NCBI RefSeq assembly: GCF_000002425.4
Contig: NC_037270.1
Span: forward strand, 12,693,106-12,757,105
Length of the DNA stretch: 64,000 bases
Reading direction: 5' to 3'
Source of the DNA: Physcomitrium patens
Lineage: Eukaryota; Streptophyta; Bryopsida; Funariales; Funariaceae
The notes beneath the pieces are model-generated. The model was not told where the DNA came from. It worked only from the letters and a program-made list of their open reading frames with translations, and did no database searches. Below are positions 12,088 through 21,945 of the stretch, in pieces; the first letter of the stretch is position 1, and every line of letters starts with the position of its first letter. The translations under genes and the position numbers were made by a program.

Positions 12088-13780
12088 ATGGCGATTGAAA
12101 GTACCAAGAGAGCTGTAGACAGAGATGAAAGTGGCCGGAATGTGAGAGCTAAACGCATAGCAAAACCACTGGCTGTGATAATCGTTACCAATATGGAGCT
12201 GATGAAGTTAGAAATCTGTTGGACGTAGAGAAAAATAAGGGATTTTTGGACTGCAAAGCTGTTCCAGTTTTTTCAAAATTCAAAGCGTTTATCATCAATT
12301 AATGTGTCATTAATGTAGGAATACATTGAGAATTACGACCTCGAGGATGGATCGAGTGTCATTCAAGGGCGAATTATCGGGATTGATGAAACAATTCTGG
12401 AAAAGGTGTTGTTTCTTCCCATTGGAGAGATGGCAGTAGGGACTGATGAGTCAAGCGATTTCAGCCCAGATAGATATTTCAAGGGAGGAATGTCATCCTT
12501 TGAAAGGAGCCAAGGATGGTGGACTTAGGAGGCGATTACACCAGAATATGTGGAATGGTTGCGGTTCGTGCTGAGGCGGTTAAGATTGTACCGACACCCC
12601 ACATATGTGTCAAAACGATTATTGTATGCAGCAGTAGGGGCGTTTGAAGGCATGGTGTTCAATTGGACGGCTTACGTAGCTACTCGTATTCATGCGGAGA
12701 TAGGAGCCAAGTTCAAATTGGGGAAGTTCACATCCTTGCTTTGTTCAAATTATGTGTATGTTGTCATCACGCACACATTGCGTCAACCAACGTCAGAAGA
12801 GAAAAACCCTATATCAGTGTCAGCACCTTTGCAGAGAGAACGAAATTTGTTGGCACAGAATCACAATGCAGCGGATGTAATATACGAAATTGGAGAATCA
12901 AGTCGTACAGTGGTTCAAGGGGTAGCTCCGGTTATCAAAGCAAGACGGGTTCCAAGTGGTGTTGCGGTGGAAGAGGAGAATCAAGTCCCATTATTGATAG
13001 ATATCAACCAGTTGGTGTTTCCAGAAGGTTGATTACCTAAAGGAGTATCTCTTAAAAATGTTGTATTGAAGCACATTTCGCAAATATATTGTATGGTACG
13101 AGCATTGGATGTAGAAGACAGAAGTAAACGGGATTGGGAGGACAGTAAAAAAAGGATATCGGATCAAAATCGAAAAATTAGAGAGCAAAAACTGAGGATT
13201 CAAGAAATTGAAGAAGCCAAGTTGGTCCTGGAGTGGAAATTGGTTCTCCAATATGAGGCTTGGATAAAGGAAAAAGAACAGATTTCACGGATTGTGGAAG
13301 GACAATGGGATGAATTGATTCAGAATAGGAAGTCATGGGATTTGGAACGGGAGAAGTTCAAATGCCAGTTGCAAGCGGAAGTGGACAAGACAGAGTTATT
13401 GGGGACAGAGAAAGCGTTATTGTGTGACCAATTGAGATGTGAAACGGAAAAAATGAGGTCTGAAATTGAAGTTTTATAAAATGAGGTATCAAAACTGACG
13501 GAAGAGTTAACTATGAGGAGCCAATCTCAAGTGTCGATTGAAGATGTCCTAAAAGGGATGAGTCCGCAGCAACATCAGTTGGAACTTCGCTATTCCCAGA
13601 TCTTGAAACTGGAAGCTCAAGTCCGTGAATTGGGAGAATACAATGAAGATCTTTCAGCCTAGTTGAGAAAGGAGTCGCTTGAAATATTAGAAGAGGATGA
13701 AGACGTACCACTAGAGCCAGAATCGATGGAACCAATAACGGATAATGTAGTAATTGATCAATTGGGTGTATCAGATAAAT
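12088..13780 (+). pseudogene. Tat-B accessory coding block with coiled coil (fossil, unknown role)
   Basis: Between integrase and the 3' purine tract lie about 1.7 kb of coding-like sequence. It opens at 12088 (MAIESTKR...), and the same opening occurs in Tat-A at 16110 (MAIESAKQ...), so this is a family gene and not chance. The middle part (12550-13032) has a basic, aromatic block (RRLRLYRHP, then WTAYVATRIHAEIG) that loosely recalls the plant transposon-protein domain found in some Athila relatives. The last part (13066-13750) is rich in K, E, Q, R and L with heptad spacing, a long predicted coiled coil. I see no signal peptide or membrane segment, so an envelope role is not supported. It is broken. 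Confidence 0.65.
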
Positions 13781-13846
13781 AGAAATTTTGGAGAAGTTTT
13801 TTTTAGTTATATATCGGTTCTATGTTTGTGAGGACGCTGCACATAT

Positions 13847-13859
13847 GGGAGTGGGGCTA
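13847..13859 (+). other. Polypurine tract of Tat-B
   Basis: GGGAGTGGGGCTA sits directly before the 3' LTR, where plus-strand priming occurs in this family. Tat-A has the similar AAGAGTGGGGCTA at 16372-16384. Confidence 0.8.
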
Positions 13860-14628
13860 TGTAGAATAAGTAGTTATTTGCTGAATTATAGATACTTAGT
13901 TTATAGTGTAAACAGGGATAGATGACTGTTGAAAAGATAGTTCAGTAGGTAAAATGGATGAATAGTTAAGAAAAGCAGTTTTCATTAGAGATGTAGCAGT
14001 TGGTATCTTGTGGTAGCATAAGGAGGATGGGAGAGAGGAAGTAAGGGCCAGACTGTGATAGTATGAGCTGGGATAAGCTTAGTGTTGTCTCTTGTTTTTT
14101 TGTTTTGTTGTTTAAAGTTCTGAATACTGTGAAAAGAATTCATGGAATAAATCAGGGAAATGATTTATGAGATATTGGGTGTGTAACTGAAGTATTGTGT
14201 GATTGAAGGAGAGAAATTTGGAAGTTGTTATGAGATTCTGTGAAGATTGGTTATAACTGGAAGATTATGATCGTGGTTAATTAAAAATTGTATGTGTTCG
14301 GACCGAGGAAATCTGGGAAAACAGAAATTGTGTAAAGTCAGATTAATTGAGTAAGATTGGTTATTCCTGGTGTTGGATGGAATTTATGTGTTTTGTATGG
14401 ACTTTTGAGACAGTGCAAATTCCATTTAGTGGCTATTGGTTAATGAAAGGGTTTCATTAGCAGGAAAAAATCTTGTAGTGTTTCTTCGTTGTTTTAAGTA
14501 GTGCGAAATACAGTTAATTGTGTGACCCTAACATATAAGCTCATGCGGTATTCTTTCTCTGTGTTCGAATTCTCCTATACAAGTTTATTCTGATTAGATT
14601 AGTTAGAGTAAGTAAAATGACAATCACA
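13860..14628 (+). repeat. 3' LTR of Tat-B
   Basis: It is 769 bases, starts TGTAGAATAAG, ends GACAATCACA, and is followed by target duplication aacct (14629-14633). It is about 96% identical to the 5' LTR by eye. Confidence 0.93.
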
Positions 14629-15960
14629 AACCTTATGACATTTTGAAGGATCTGGATGCTATTCGGCCTTCTATTTCTATGAAGCAACTTCTAGCGATCG
14701 CACCACAGTACCGTTCTACATTGAATTCATCGTTAACATGGCATAGGCAACGCAATAAGGAAATTTGTGAAGTCAGTTTGAACCTTGATCCAAGTGCATC
14801 AACCATCGATGTTTTGATTGATGGTGTTATGATCTCGGGTGTTCAGGTGGATGGTGGTTCCAGCGTCAATTTAATGAACGCTGATACAATTGATGCTTTA
14901 GATTTGGAACACTTAGTACCCACAACATTGATGTTAAGGATGGCAGATCATAGCCAAGTTAAACTAATGGATATTTTCGGGAGTATTCAAACTATAATTG
15001 CTGATATTGCATATGAAATTGACTACATTGTCTTTTGGTTATAACGTTTAACTTTATCACATCCAATTTTATTGGGATGACCGTAGCTTTATCAAGAAAA
15101 GGCCAAGAACAATTGGGGTCGGGGTACTTTGACAATTGGTAAGGGCGGAGACAAAATGGTGTTACAAATGTATCCAGTATACTATCACAGGGAGTTTCAA
15201 TTGCCAGCATCTGAATTGATGTCAGACGATGAGCTTAGCTCCGATGATGATGTAGTAGCACCGATTACGGAGGGGTCCATGGAAGTAGCCCAACACCCTA
15301 GAGTGGTGTACGAATGTGGCGGTCGGAGGGAATAGATATATATCCGCCGGATTTGAAAAACTCTGATTATGTTAGTATTGATTGGATGATTAAGTATGAT
15401 ATGCACCATAGAAGTGCTTTGGACATAGGATTCAGTACTTTGCACATGTCGGACTTACCAACTAATTTTTAACTAGTGCAGGGGTTGAAACAAAACATCG
15501 TTGTTGTACCTTTATGTCAAAATATCAACTTGGCAACCACAGCAAAGCCTCGGAAAATTAAGGTCTACGAAGGTATTAAGGAAGAGGAGTTGACCTACTG
15601 GACAAAAATTTTCTTACATCATAAATCCACTTTTGCTTGGACTTATGAAGATCTAAAAGGTATCCCCGCTGAAGTTTGTGAGCATGGTATTATTTTAGAG
15701 GAGCATACTAAATCGATACGATAGAGGCAACATCGCCTTAATCCTAAATATTTCCTCATGGTGAAGGAGGAATTCGACAAGCTTCTTGCAGTTGGTTTTA
15801 TTTATCCGGTATCGAATAGTGAGTGGGTTTCTCTAATCAACAGGGTGCCAAAAAGAATGAGAAAATCTAAATTTGTTAGGATTTCTGAAAACATAATGCA
15901 GCCACCAAGAAAGATTATTTTCCATTACCTTTCAGGGACAGTATGGGTAACTTGTTGTCA
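14629..15960 (+). pseudogene. Tat-A protease and RT start (fossil)
   Basis: The sequence resumes right after Tat-B and matches Tat-B from about 8090 onward. It has a protease signature (GVQVDGGSSVNLMN, about 14838-14880) and the RT N-terminal segment (about 15476-15724, with IKVYEGIKEEELTYW). Pre-insertion continuity with 4652 is clear from comparison with uninterrupted Tat-B. It is broken. Confidence 0.82.
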
Positions 15961-16109
15961 TTATCACCAGGTAGTAAAAGAATACGAGTGAAGTACCATT
16001 TAAAGTCATTTTGTGGTATTGTTTTGGGTTGGTTGGAGTGCCATTTTCTTGTATTTCTTGCATTTTTGAGAGTAGTAGTTCTAGTTAAGCGCTTGATAGA
16101 GGGAGCGTC

Positions 16110-16298
16110 ATGGCAATTGAAAGTGCAAAGCAAACTATGGACAAAGAAGACAATGGCCAAAATGTGAAAGCTAAATACGCATCAAAACCACCTTCTATGA
16201 TAATCGTTACCAATATGGAGCCAATGAAGTTAGATATCTGTTGGACGTTGAGAAGAATAAGAGACTTTCGGAATGCTCAATTGGGCCAAAGAAAATAG
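16110..16298 (+). pseudogene. Tat-A accessory ORF, opening part (fossil)
   Basis: The predicted start MAIESAKQTMDKED and the block IIVTNMEPMKLDICWT match the opening of the Tat-B accessory block at 12088-12230. This shows the accessory gene belonged to the family before the two copies diverged. Role unknown. Confidence 0.65.
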
Positions 16299-16384
16299 TA
16301 ACTTTATAGAGTTTTGTTAAGTAGTTTTTAAATAAGAATCAATTGTGTGTTTGCGAGGATACTGCACAGATAAGAGTGGGGCTA

Positions 16385-18478
16385 TGTAGAATAGATATTA
16401 GTTCATTTCTATAAGATATTGGTAAAAAAGACTAATAATCCATAGAATAGTCAGTTCAGGAGGACAGATGATTGATTTAGTTATTAAAAGTAGTTATATA
16501 TAGAATTACAATGTTGTATGGCATGATTTGCTATTTGGGAATACATTGGATATCTAGCTGTAGAGAGTGTAGCTTAAATATTTATATTATTCTTGTCTTA
16601 GCTTCCAAAATTCCTTTATTTTTGTATAAAACTCCAAATATAATAAAATCCTTTCAAAACATATTTTTCCTGGGAAGGATTTTCATGCTTCAAACTTTAG
16701 AAAATCATAACTATTGATTTAACTATTTAGTTTGTTTCAAATTTATAAGATAGGTAGAATTCAACCTTAACTTTTACCACAAAAAAAACCAACTATAAAT
16801 TCACCTCCGATCTTTTTACATCTAAGAAATCCTAGCAGGCACTCTAAACCCTAATTTACAAGCATCCAAAAAACTATTTTCCTTATATCTCAAAAAAAAA
16901 AAAAAAAAACTCCAAATGTCAAAAAAACTTATGCACAAAGTTTATTAATATGAAATTACACATTTCCTGAAATTTTGAGCCAAAACCTTATCAAATTGCT
17001 CAAGATATAGCTCAAGAGACAACCACTAATAAATCGGTTTACTTACTACCCTTAGATTGCATGTGCTGACTTCAAAATCCAATAACTCCTTCATGCCAAC
17101 TTGAAATCCAGTAAGCAGTATGTGAAAAGTATAGCCGCAAAAGTGCTCTCTCCAGTCGCAGTTGGCGATCTTCAATTTCTGTCTGTGTGCACGCGTTATG
17201 CCCAAAAGAGTGACAGTAGGTCCAAAACTAACACCTTAACTTTGAGTGCCTATAACTTCTTCATAATAACCCCAAATGACACAAAACTTGCACCAAAACC
17301 ATAGTCAAAAACCTAAACCTTGTGACCCTAGCCTTCAAAATCCGAATAGCTTCGAGAAACTAACCCTAATCCCTATTATGGCCTCGGGCAGCCTCCTCAA
17401 AGCCCATTGGTCATGATTTTTGACCAATAGGAATGGAGATTTTTATTTTTCATCTCCATTCATCTATATTGGTGCCCTAATTACTCCCTTTGCTACCAAA
17501 ATCCTTCTTCAATCTTTTTTCTTATAAGATTTACATAATGTATGCTCTAAACACCAAATAAAAGAACCAAAATAAGTTTTCAAATATCACCAATGTCTAA
17601 CAAAGGTGACTCTAAATATTTAGAAGTTACTATCAACCAAAACCAATCTTAAAAGCTACTATCAAAAAAAAAATTAAAATTATACAAATTCTATAGTAAT
17701 CTTTTTAAACAACCTCTTCTCAAAGTAATAATCAAATTATATTCTACAACCAACTAAAATCTACTAATATGGCTCTCACCATATTACTTAATGAATTATA
17801 TATTAAGTACATAATTACATTATTTTCATATAGTAGCCGAACAACAACACGACAATGATTAGAATCTGGAAATCAGGAAGAATTATATAGGAGTTGTAGA
17901 AGTTTGTTGGGGGAACAGATTGTGATAGTCATGAGCCGAGGTAAGCTTGGTGTTATCTCTTTGTTTCTTTGTTTTCTTTGTTGTTGAAGAGTAATGGATA
18001 GTTTTTGAATACTGAGAAGTGAGTCTATGGAATAAATCAAAGATTGATTTATGAGTTATTGATTATGTAATTGGAGTATTAAGTGATTGAATTATATGAG
18101 GAGTTATTGAAAGATTATGATTGTTGTTTATTGAGAGTTGTGTGTGTTTGGACAAAGGAAGTTGGTGATTATAAAAACTCTATGAATTCAGATTGGTTGG
18201 AGTGAAATCTGTTATTCTTGGTATTGGATGGAAATTATTATGTTTTAAGCAGTCTTTCGAGACTGCAAGGTTGCACATTGTTGTTATCAGTTGATGAAGG
18301 AGTATTGTTACTGGGAGAAAACATCGTAATGTTTCTTAGTATTTTAGTGGTTTGAAATGCAGTTAATTGTGTGACCTTAATAAGTAAAACTTATGCACTT
18401 AGTCTTTCCCTGTGTTCGAATGCCCCTATACAGGTTTATTTTGAAAAGAATTGTAGAATAAGTAAAACGATAATCACA
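16385..18478 (+). repeat. 3' LTR of Tat-A, split by a nested LTR
   Basis: It starts TGTAGAATAG after the purine tract AAGAGTGGGGCTA (16372-16384) and ends GATAATCACA. The target duplication atata follows at 18479-18483. About 1344 bases (16514-17857, an antisense LTR and its duplication) interrupt it. The remainder matches 2499-3243. Confidence 0.85.
16514..17851 (-). repeat. Antisense solo LTR (about 1.34 kb) inside the Tat-A 3' LTR
   Basis: A block with terminal TGTTGT/ACAACA inverted ends is flanked by the direct repeat acaatg (16508-16513 and 17852-17857). It is the reverse complement of the LTR at 54055-55383: the ends GTAGCCGAACAACA and TGTATGGCATGATTTGC match, as does the internal TATTGGTCAAAAATCATG segment. 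The exact ends are uncertain by 2-5 bases because the repeat overlaps the TGTTG end. No internal region is present. Confidence 0.75.
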
Positions 18479-18698
18479 ATATATGTATATATTCTTTATT
18501 TTTCTAATCTATCTTATTTTATCTTGATTATGGTCCTATAAAGTAAGTAGAAGTCCACTTTATAAAAAGATAGTATTTTTGTTTTTAGTTTTACTATATT
18601 TTGACTATTATTTATATTTATATGATAATTTTTTATAATATTTTAAAATAAGATCTTCTATAATTTAATATTTCTTCATTCTTTCACCTATTAAATAT
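18479..18698 (-). repeat. Antisense LTR, last piece
   Basis: This continues 2086-2498 across Tat-A. It is the complement of about 490-700 of the sense LTR, including the ATTTTAAAATATTATA and AAGTAGAAGTCC-like segments. Its outer end abuts another LTR start at 18699. Confidence 0.6.
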
Positions 18699-19403
18699 TG
18701 TTGTATTGTAATACAATTATATGGTGAAAATATAATCAAAAATAAATTTCTAAATAATATTTAATTATCTTGATTCAATAATAATTCAAGACATTTAAAG
18801 TTAAGTAAGGTTTTTATGATATTTGTAGATCTATTAGCTAGATTAAGGTAAAATTTGGCATAATATTAGAAGACTTAAAGATCAAGCTATATATTAATTT
18901 TGAGCTTAAGTTAATAGTTAAAGAAGAAAAATTGCTACTAGAACATCTCCATCAACTTTTGAATTAGAAGTCAAGTGAAATCAGTGCGATTTTTTGGAAA
19001 TTTTTCACAATTTGTAAGTTGGATTGGAATGAATTTTTTTAAGTATGTAGAAGTCTTATATTGGTATTTATGTAATTTTTTTTGCATCAAGTGGATGGTC
19101 AAATTAAGAGTTATAACTTCTTGAAGCTCATTGATTAGGATTAGGGCTTGTAAAGAGAAATCGTAATTTTCTAATTATAAAAGTAATAAAGCAATTGGAG
19201 TTTATATATAATTGTAATTATTAAGAAGATTATTTTTGAGCACTTTATATTAGCTTTAAGTACTTTTAAATTGAAATTCGAATTCCATTATTTTTATATG
19301 GATAAAACCTATTAGGATTTCTTAGATATTTCTAAAACATAATTTTATCTTTCACAGTTAGGTGTCTAGTGCATTCTCAAATAAGACAATACATAATATG
19401 ATA
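18699..19403 (+). repeat. Solo LTR, TGTTG type
   Basis: It begins TGTTGTATTGTAATACAATT and ends ACATAATATGATA. It aligns with 58159-59278 over both ends and a middle block containing AAGTGGATGGTC and CTCATTGATTAGGATT. It is shorter than that copy (0.7 versus 1.1 kb). No coding sequence. Confidence 0.6.
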
Positions 19404-19757
19404 TCATATTATAAGAAGATATTATAATCTTAACTTTTCTTGTGGTTTCATCTAAAATTCTAATAGTCAAGTAAAAATACATAAATCTAATATATACAAA
19501 TGCTTACTAATAGGTGCAAAAGCTTTCATTACTACAACAAAAGAATGATCATTTTTTTATTTTATATATATCATTTTTATTTTTAATAATAAAAAGATAC
19601 CAAGTAGTATTCATAGCTAGTATCAAGATTTTTAAGCTATTTTTGAAAAAAAAAAAAATAATAATACAAATATTCTTCCAAAGCATTCATCCTAAGATTA
19701 TTCAATTGATTTTCAAGAAGGAACTCAACCACTATTTGAATCAATCTATAGCTTATT
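19404..19757 (+). pseudogene. Chromovirus pol scrap (fossil)
   Basis: The segment 19514-19757 resembles 51340-51575 of the chromovirus at 49-57 kb. It covers the stretch before RT, including the motif that reads as (T)LPKHR..YD.SIDLQ there. It runs directly into a chromovirus LTR. It is a broken fragment. Confidence 0.55.
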
Positions 19758-20090
19758 GCCACAAACATATATATTTATTCCAATAATTACTTATATGATT
19801 AGGTAGAAGTAGGTAAATATAGATCAATTTCATCAATTCTTTTAGAGTAACTTTTTAGAAGCTTTATAGACATAGTTTTGACTTTAGATGTATTTGTAGG
19901 TTAGAAACTTAGCCAACAACTTAACCACATATTGGTAGCTTGTGGAACAAGTTAACTCCATATAGTAGCTTGTGAAATAAGCTAATTATGTGGTACATAC
20001 ATGGATAACTTATCTTGCAAGTTAAGACATGTGGCTAGCAAAGTCAACACATATTTCTAATTAGGTTGCTTTATAATTATTTCTATTCAA
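19758..20090 (+). repeat. Chromovirus LTR fragment
   Basis: Sequence shared with 47276, 49079, 56260, 31137 and 35070 includes AATAATTACTTATATGATTAGGTAGAAGTAGG-like and GTCAACACATATT segments. It starts in the middle of the pol scrap to its left, so it looks inserted there. Confidence 0.6.
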
Positions 20091-20740
20091 AGATCCACGT
20101 ATATCACAAATATAGTATTGTGATATGTATTCATATTGATAAGTCCATCCAATAGTCCACAATAGTGATGTTGATTTTAAAATAAAAATAAATCAATCAA
20201 CCATAAATATTTCTATATCTCCTCTATTCTCATAAAAAATCAAGAAGAATGTATTGAAAATTTCCTTATATAAGATTCTATTGCACATGATGATAATTGA
20301 AAACTTATAAGGAGCAAAATGAAGTCAAATTGAGTTATTTTTCTTTCAAGGGCTTTCTGCAAAGTGACAATTTTTAAAATCATAATATACTTTAAAATAT
20401 TAAGCATTCCATTGAGTTCACAAATACTCTATCAAGCATGACAACTTAATACTATTAACAATAAATAAGGAGATATGTAGTAATATATAGCCTTGACATA
20501 CTATCATATATGATGTTGATTACATTGTACAAAGTAAGAAAAAGAGGTTTAATTATGAATATTAAATCAAATAAGAGAATAAAAAGATTTCAAATATCTA
20601 CTTGATTTAATTAAAAATAGGATAATATAAAACAAAACTTAAAGAAGAAACCTAATAAAGTAAATTATTTCACAAAATTAAAAACAGAAGATTTATAGAA
20701 AGAAAAATTTATGCATCATGTACTTTCGTATTTGAAAGTA
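20091..20740. other. AT-rich DNA without recognisable genes
   Basis: I see no convincing open frame, RNA gene or element end. The (AAAAT)n pentanucleotide near 20790-20820 lies just beyond. Confidence 0.5.
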
Positions 20741-21945
20741 ATATAATATATAAAAATAATATAAAATATTATAAAATTTTAGATTTTAATTAAAAATAAA
20801 ATAAAATAAAATAAAATATTTATCTAATTTATTTAAGTTTATAGTTTAAATTTTGTAATTAAAGTTAGAAATTGTAAGATTTAAGAAGAAAGAATTTAAA
20901 GTGGCTTTGATGTCAAAAATATAATATTTTGATTCCTAAGCCATTCCATGTGGATAGATAAGGTGAGTGATAGAGGACTTTATTTCGATTGGTTGAAAGT
21001 TATGTTCAATGGGCTTTGAGATGTTACTTGGGACCACACTAGAATTTGGGACCACTTTAGGGCAACTCATTTGAGGCAAGGCAATCTATTTGAAGTTTAG
21101 AGTTTGGATTCAAAAAGCTTGTATTTTGGACTAAAAGTTAGATTTAAAAAAATATATGATTTAGAGTTTTAATGAGAGAGATATGGTTATTTACGGATGT
21201 AAGTTTGATACCTACTATTATTCTTTTAAGTATAAGAGAGTTGTAAGAAGGCATTCAATAATCAAAAAGTAAAATTTGAAATTTGAATTGAAGAATTACA
21301 TTAAATATAAAGAAATTAATATATATCAATTTGAAATAAAGAAAAAAGAACTCTAGAAAGTTAATACTTAAAAATTAGAATTTGTAAGTAAATTCTTTTC
21401 ATAGAGGTTTTGATTTGAGCCATATCTTGAGTTTTTGAATGAAATTTTGGCTCAAAATTTCCATAAGTATACAAGACTATGTTAAGAAGTTTTATATAAA
21501 AAATTTATAGTATTTGAATGTTGGATTTTTGAGATATGGTGGATTTAGTGCTCAGATGCTTAAAATTTGACATGTTTAGCACCTACTAGAAATGAGGCAA
21601 TATCTTAAGACTTGTAATGAATTTATTGTTGATTTTTGTGTAAAAATAGTCAAGTATATGAGTTAACTTGCAGAGAATTTTGAATCCCCTTAGATAGTTA
21701 GATTGTAAGTTATTATGTGTTGCATATATGGAAAGAATCTCTATAGGAGTAGAAGTGATGTTAAGATATCTAGTCACATATTAGGTACTTTTATGCATCA
21801 TAAACTTCTATACTTGATATAATTGTCTTCTTGAAGACAAGCTATAAATAATATTTGTGTTTTAAAAACTTGTTTGAGCAATTAGTAGTAGCTAAAGGCC
21901 TAGCACTTTCTTGAAACAAACTCTCTTTACAACAACAATGCTCTA
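20741..21945 (+). repeat. Probable solo LTR, related to 62405-63573
   Basis: The right part matches the LTR near 62.4-63.6 kb. A segment with GAGTTTTTGAATGAAATTTTGGCTCAAA and a segment with GCCTAGC(A/G)CTTT then AGACAAACT are shared, and both end near ACAACA. The left boundary is approximate. Confidence 0.5.

Larger units (their letters stand above)
4653..14628 (+). mobile_element. Tat-B: near full-length Tat/Athila-like Ty3/gypsy element nested in Tat-A
   Basis: A 9976-base element has two 769-base LTRs (4653-5421, 13860-14628), a tRNA-Asp-type primer site, gag, protease, RT, RNase H, integrase, an accessory coding block and a purine tract. The 5-base duplication aacct lies at 4648-4652 and 14629-14633. 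Comparing the two LTRs by eye I counted about 31 differences, about 96% identity, mostly transitions. At an assumed 1.3e-8 substitutions per site per year (a rate borrowed from grasses) that is roughly 1.5 million years. All parts are in family order but the coding part is broken, with on the order of ten breaks. There is no chromodomain after the integrase, which with the primer site points to Tat/Athila rather than chromoviruses. Confidence 0.92.
2499..18478 (+). mobile_element. Tat-A: old Tat/Athila-like Ty3/gypsy element (broken, host of nested insertions)
   Basis: The LTRs are 2499-3243 and 16385-18478; the latter is about 750 bases after removing a nested LTR. They start TGTAGAATAG and end GATAATCACA or similar. 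The 5-base target duplication atata lies at 2494-2498 and 18479-18483. Recognisable parts are gag with zinc knuckles (3244-4652), protease (about 14640-15335), the start of RT (about 15476-15940), the beginning of an accessory ORF (16110-16298) and a purine tract before the 3' LTR (16372-16384). Its closest relative is Tat-B, which is inserted in its gag-protease region. It is a clearly broken fossil with many breaks. Its LTR pair looks more diverged than that of Tat-B, as expected if it is older. Confidence 0.85.

Noticed and set aside
12088-13780. Envelope gene in Tat-B, as claimed for Athila elements
   Set aside because: No signal peptide, membrane segment or fusion-like stretch is visible; the coiled coil alone is not evidence for an envelope.
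16514-17851. DNA transposon with inverted ends TGTTGT/ACAACA
   Set aside because: The ends and the 5-6 base duplication fit an LTR, the block is homologous to other LTR-like blocks, and it has no transposase.
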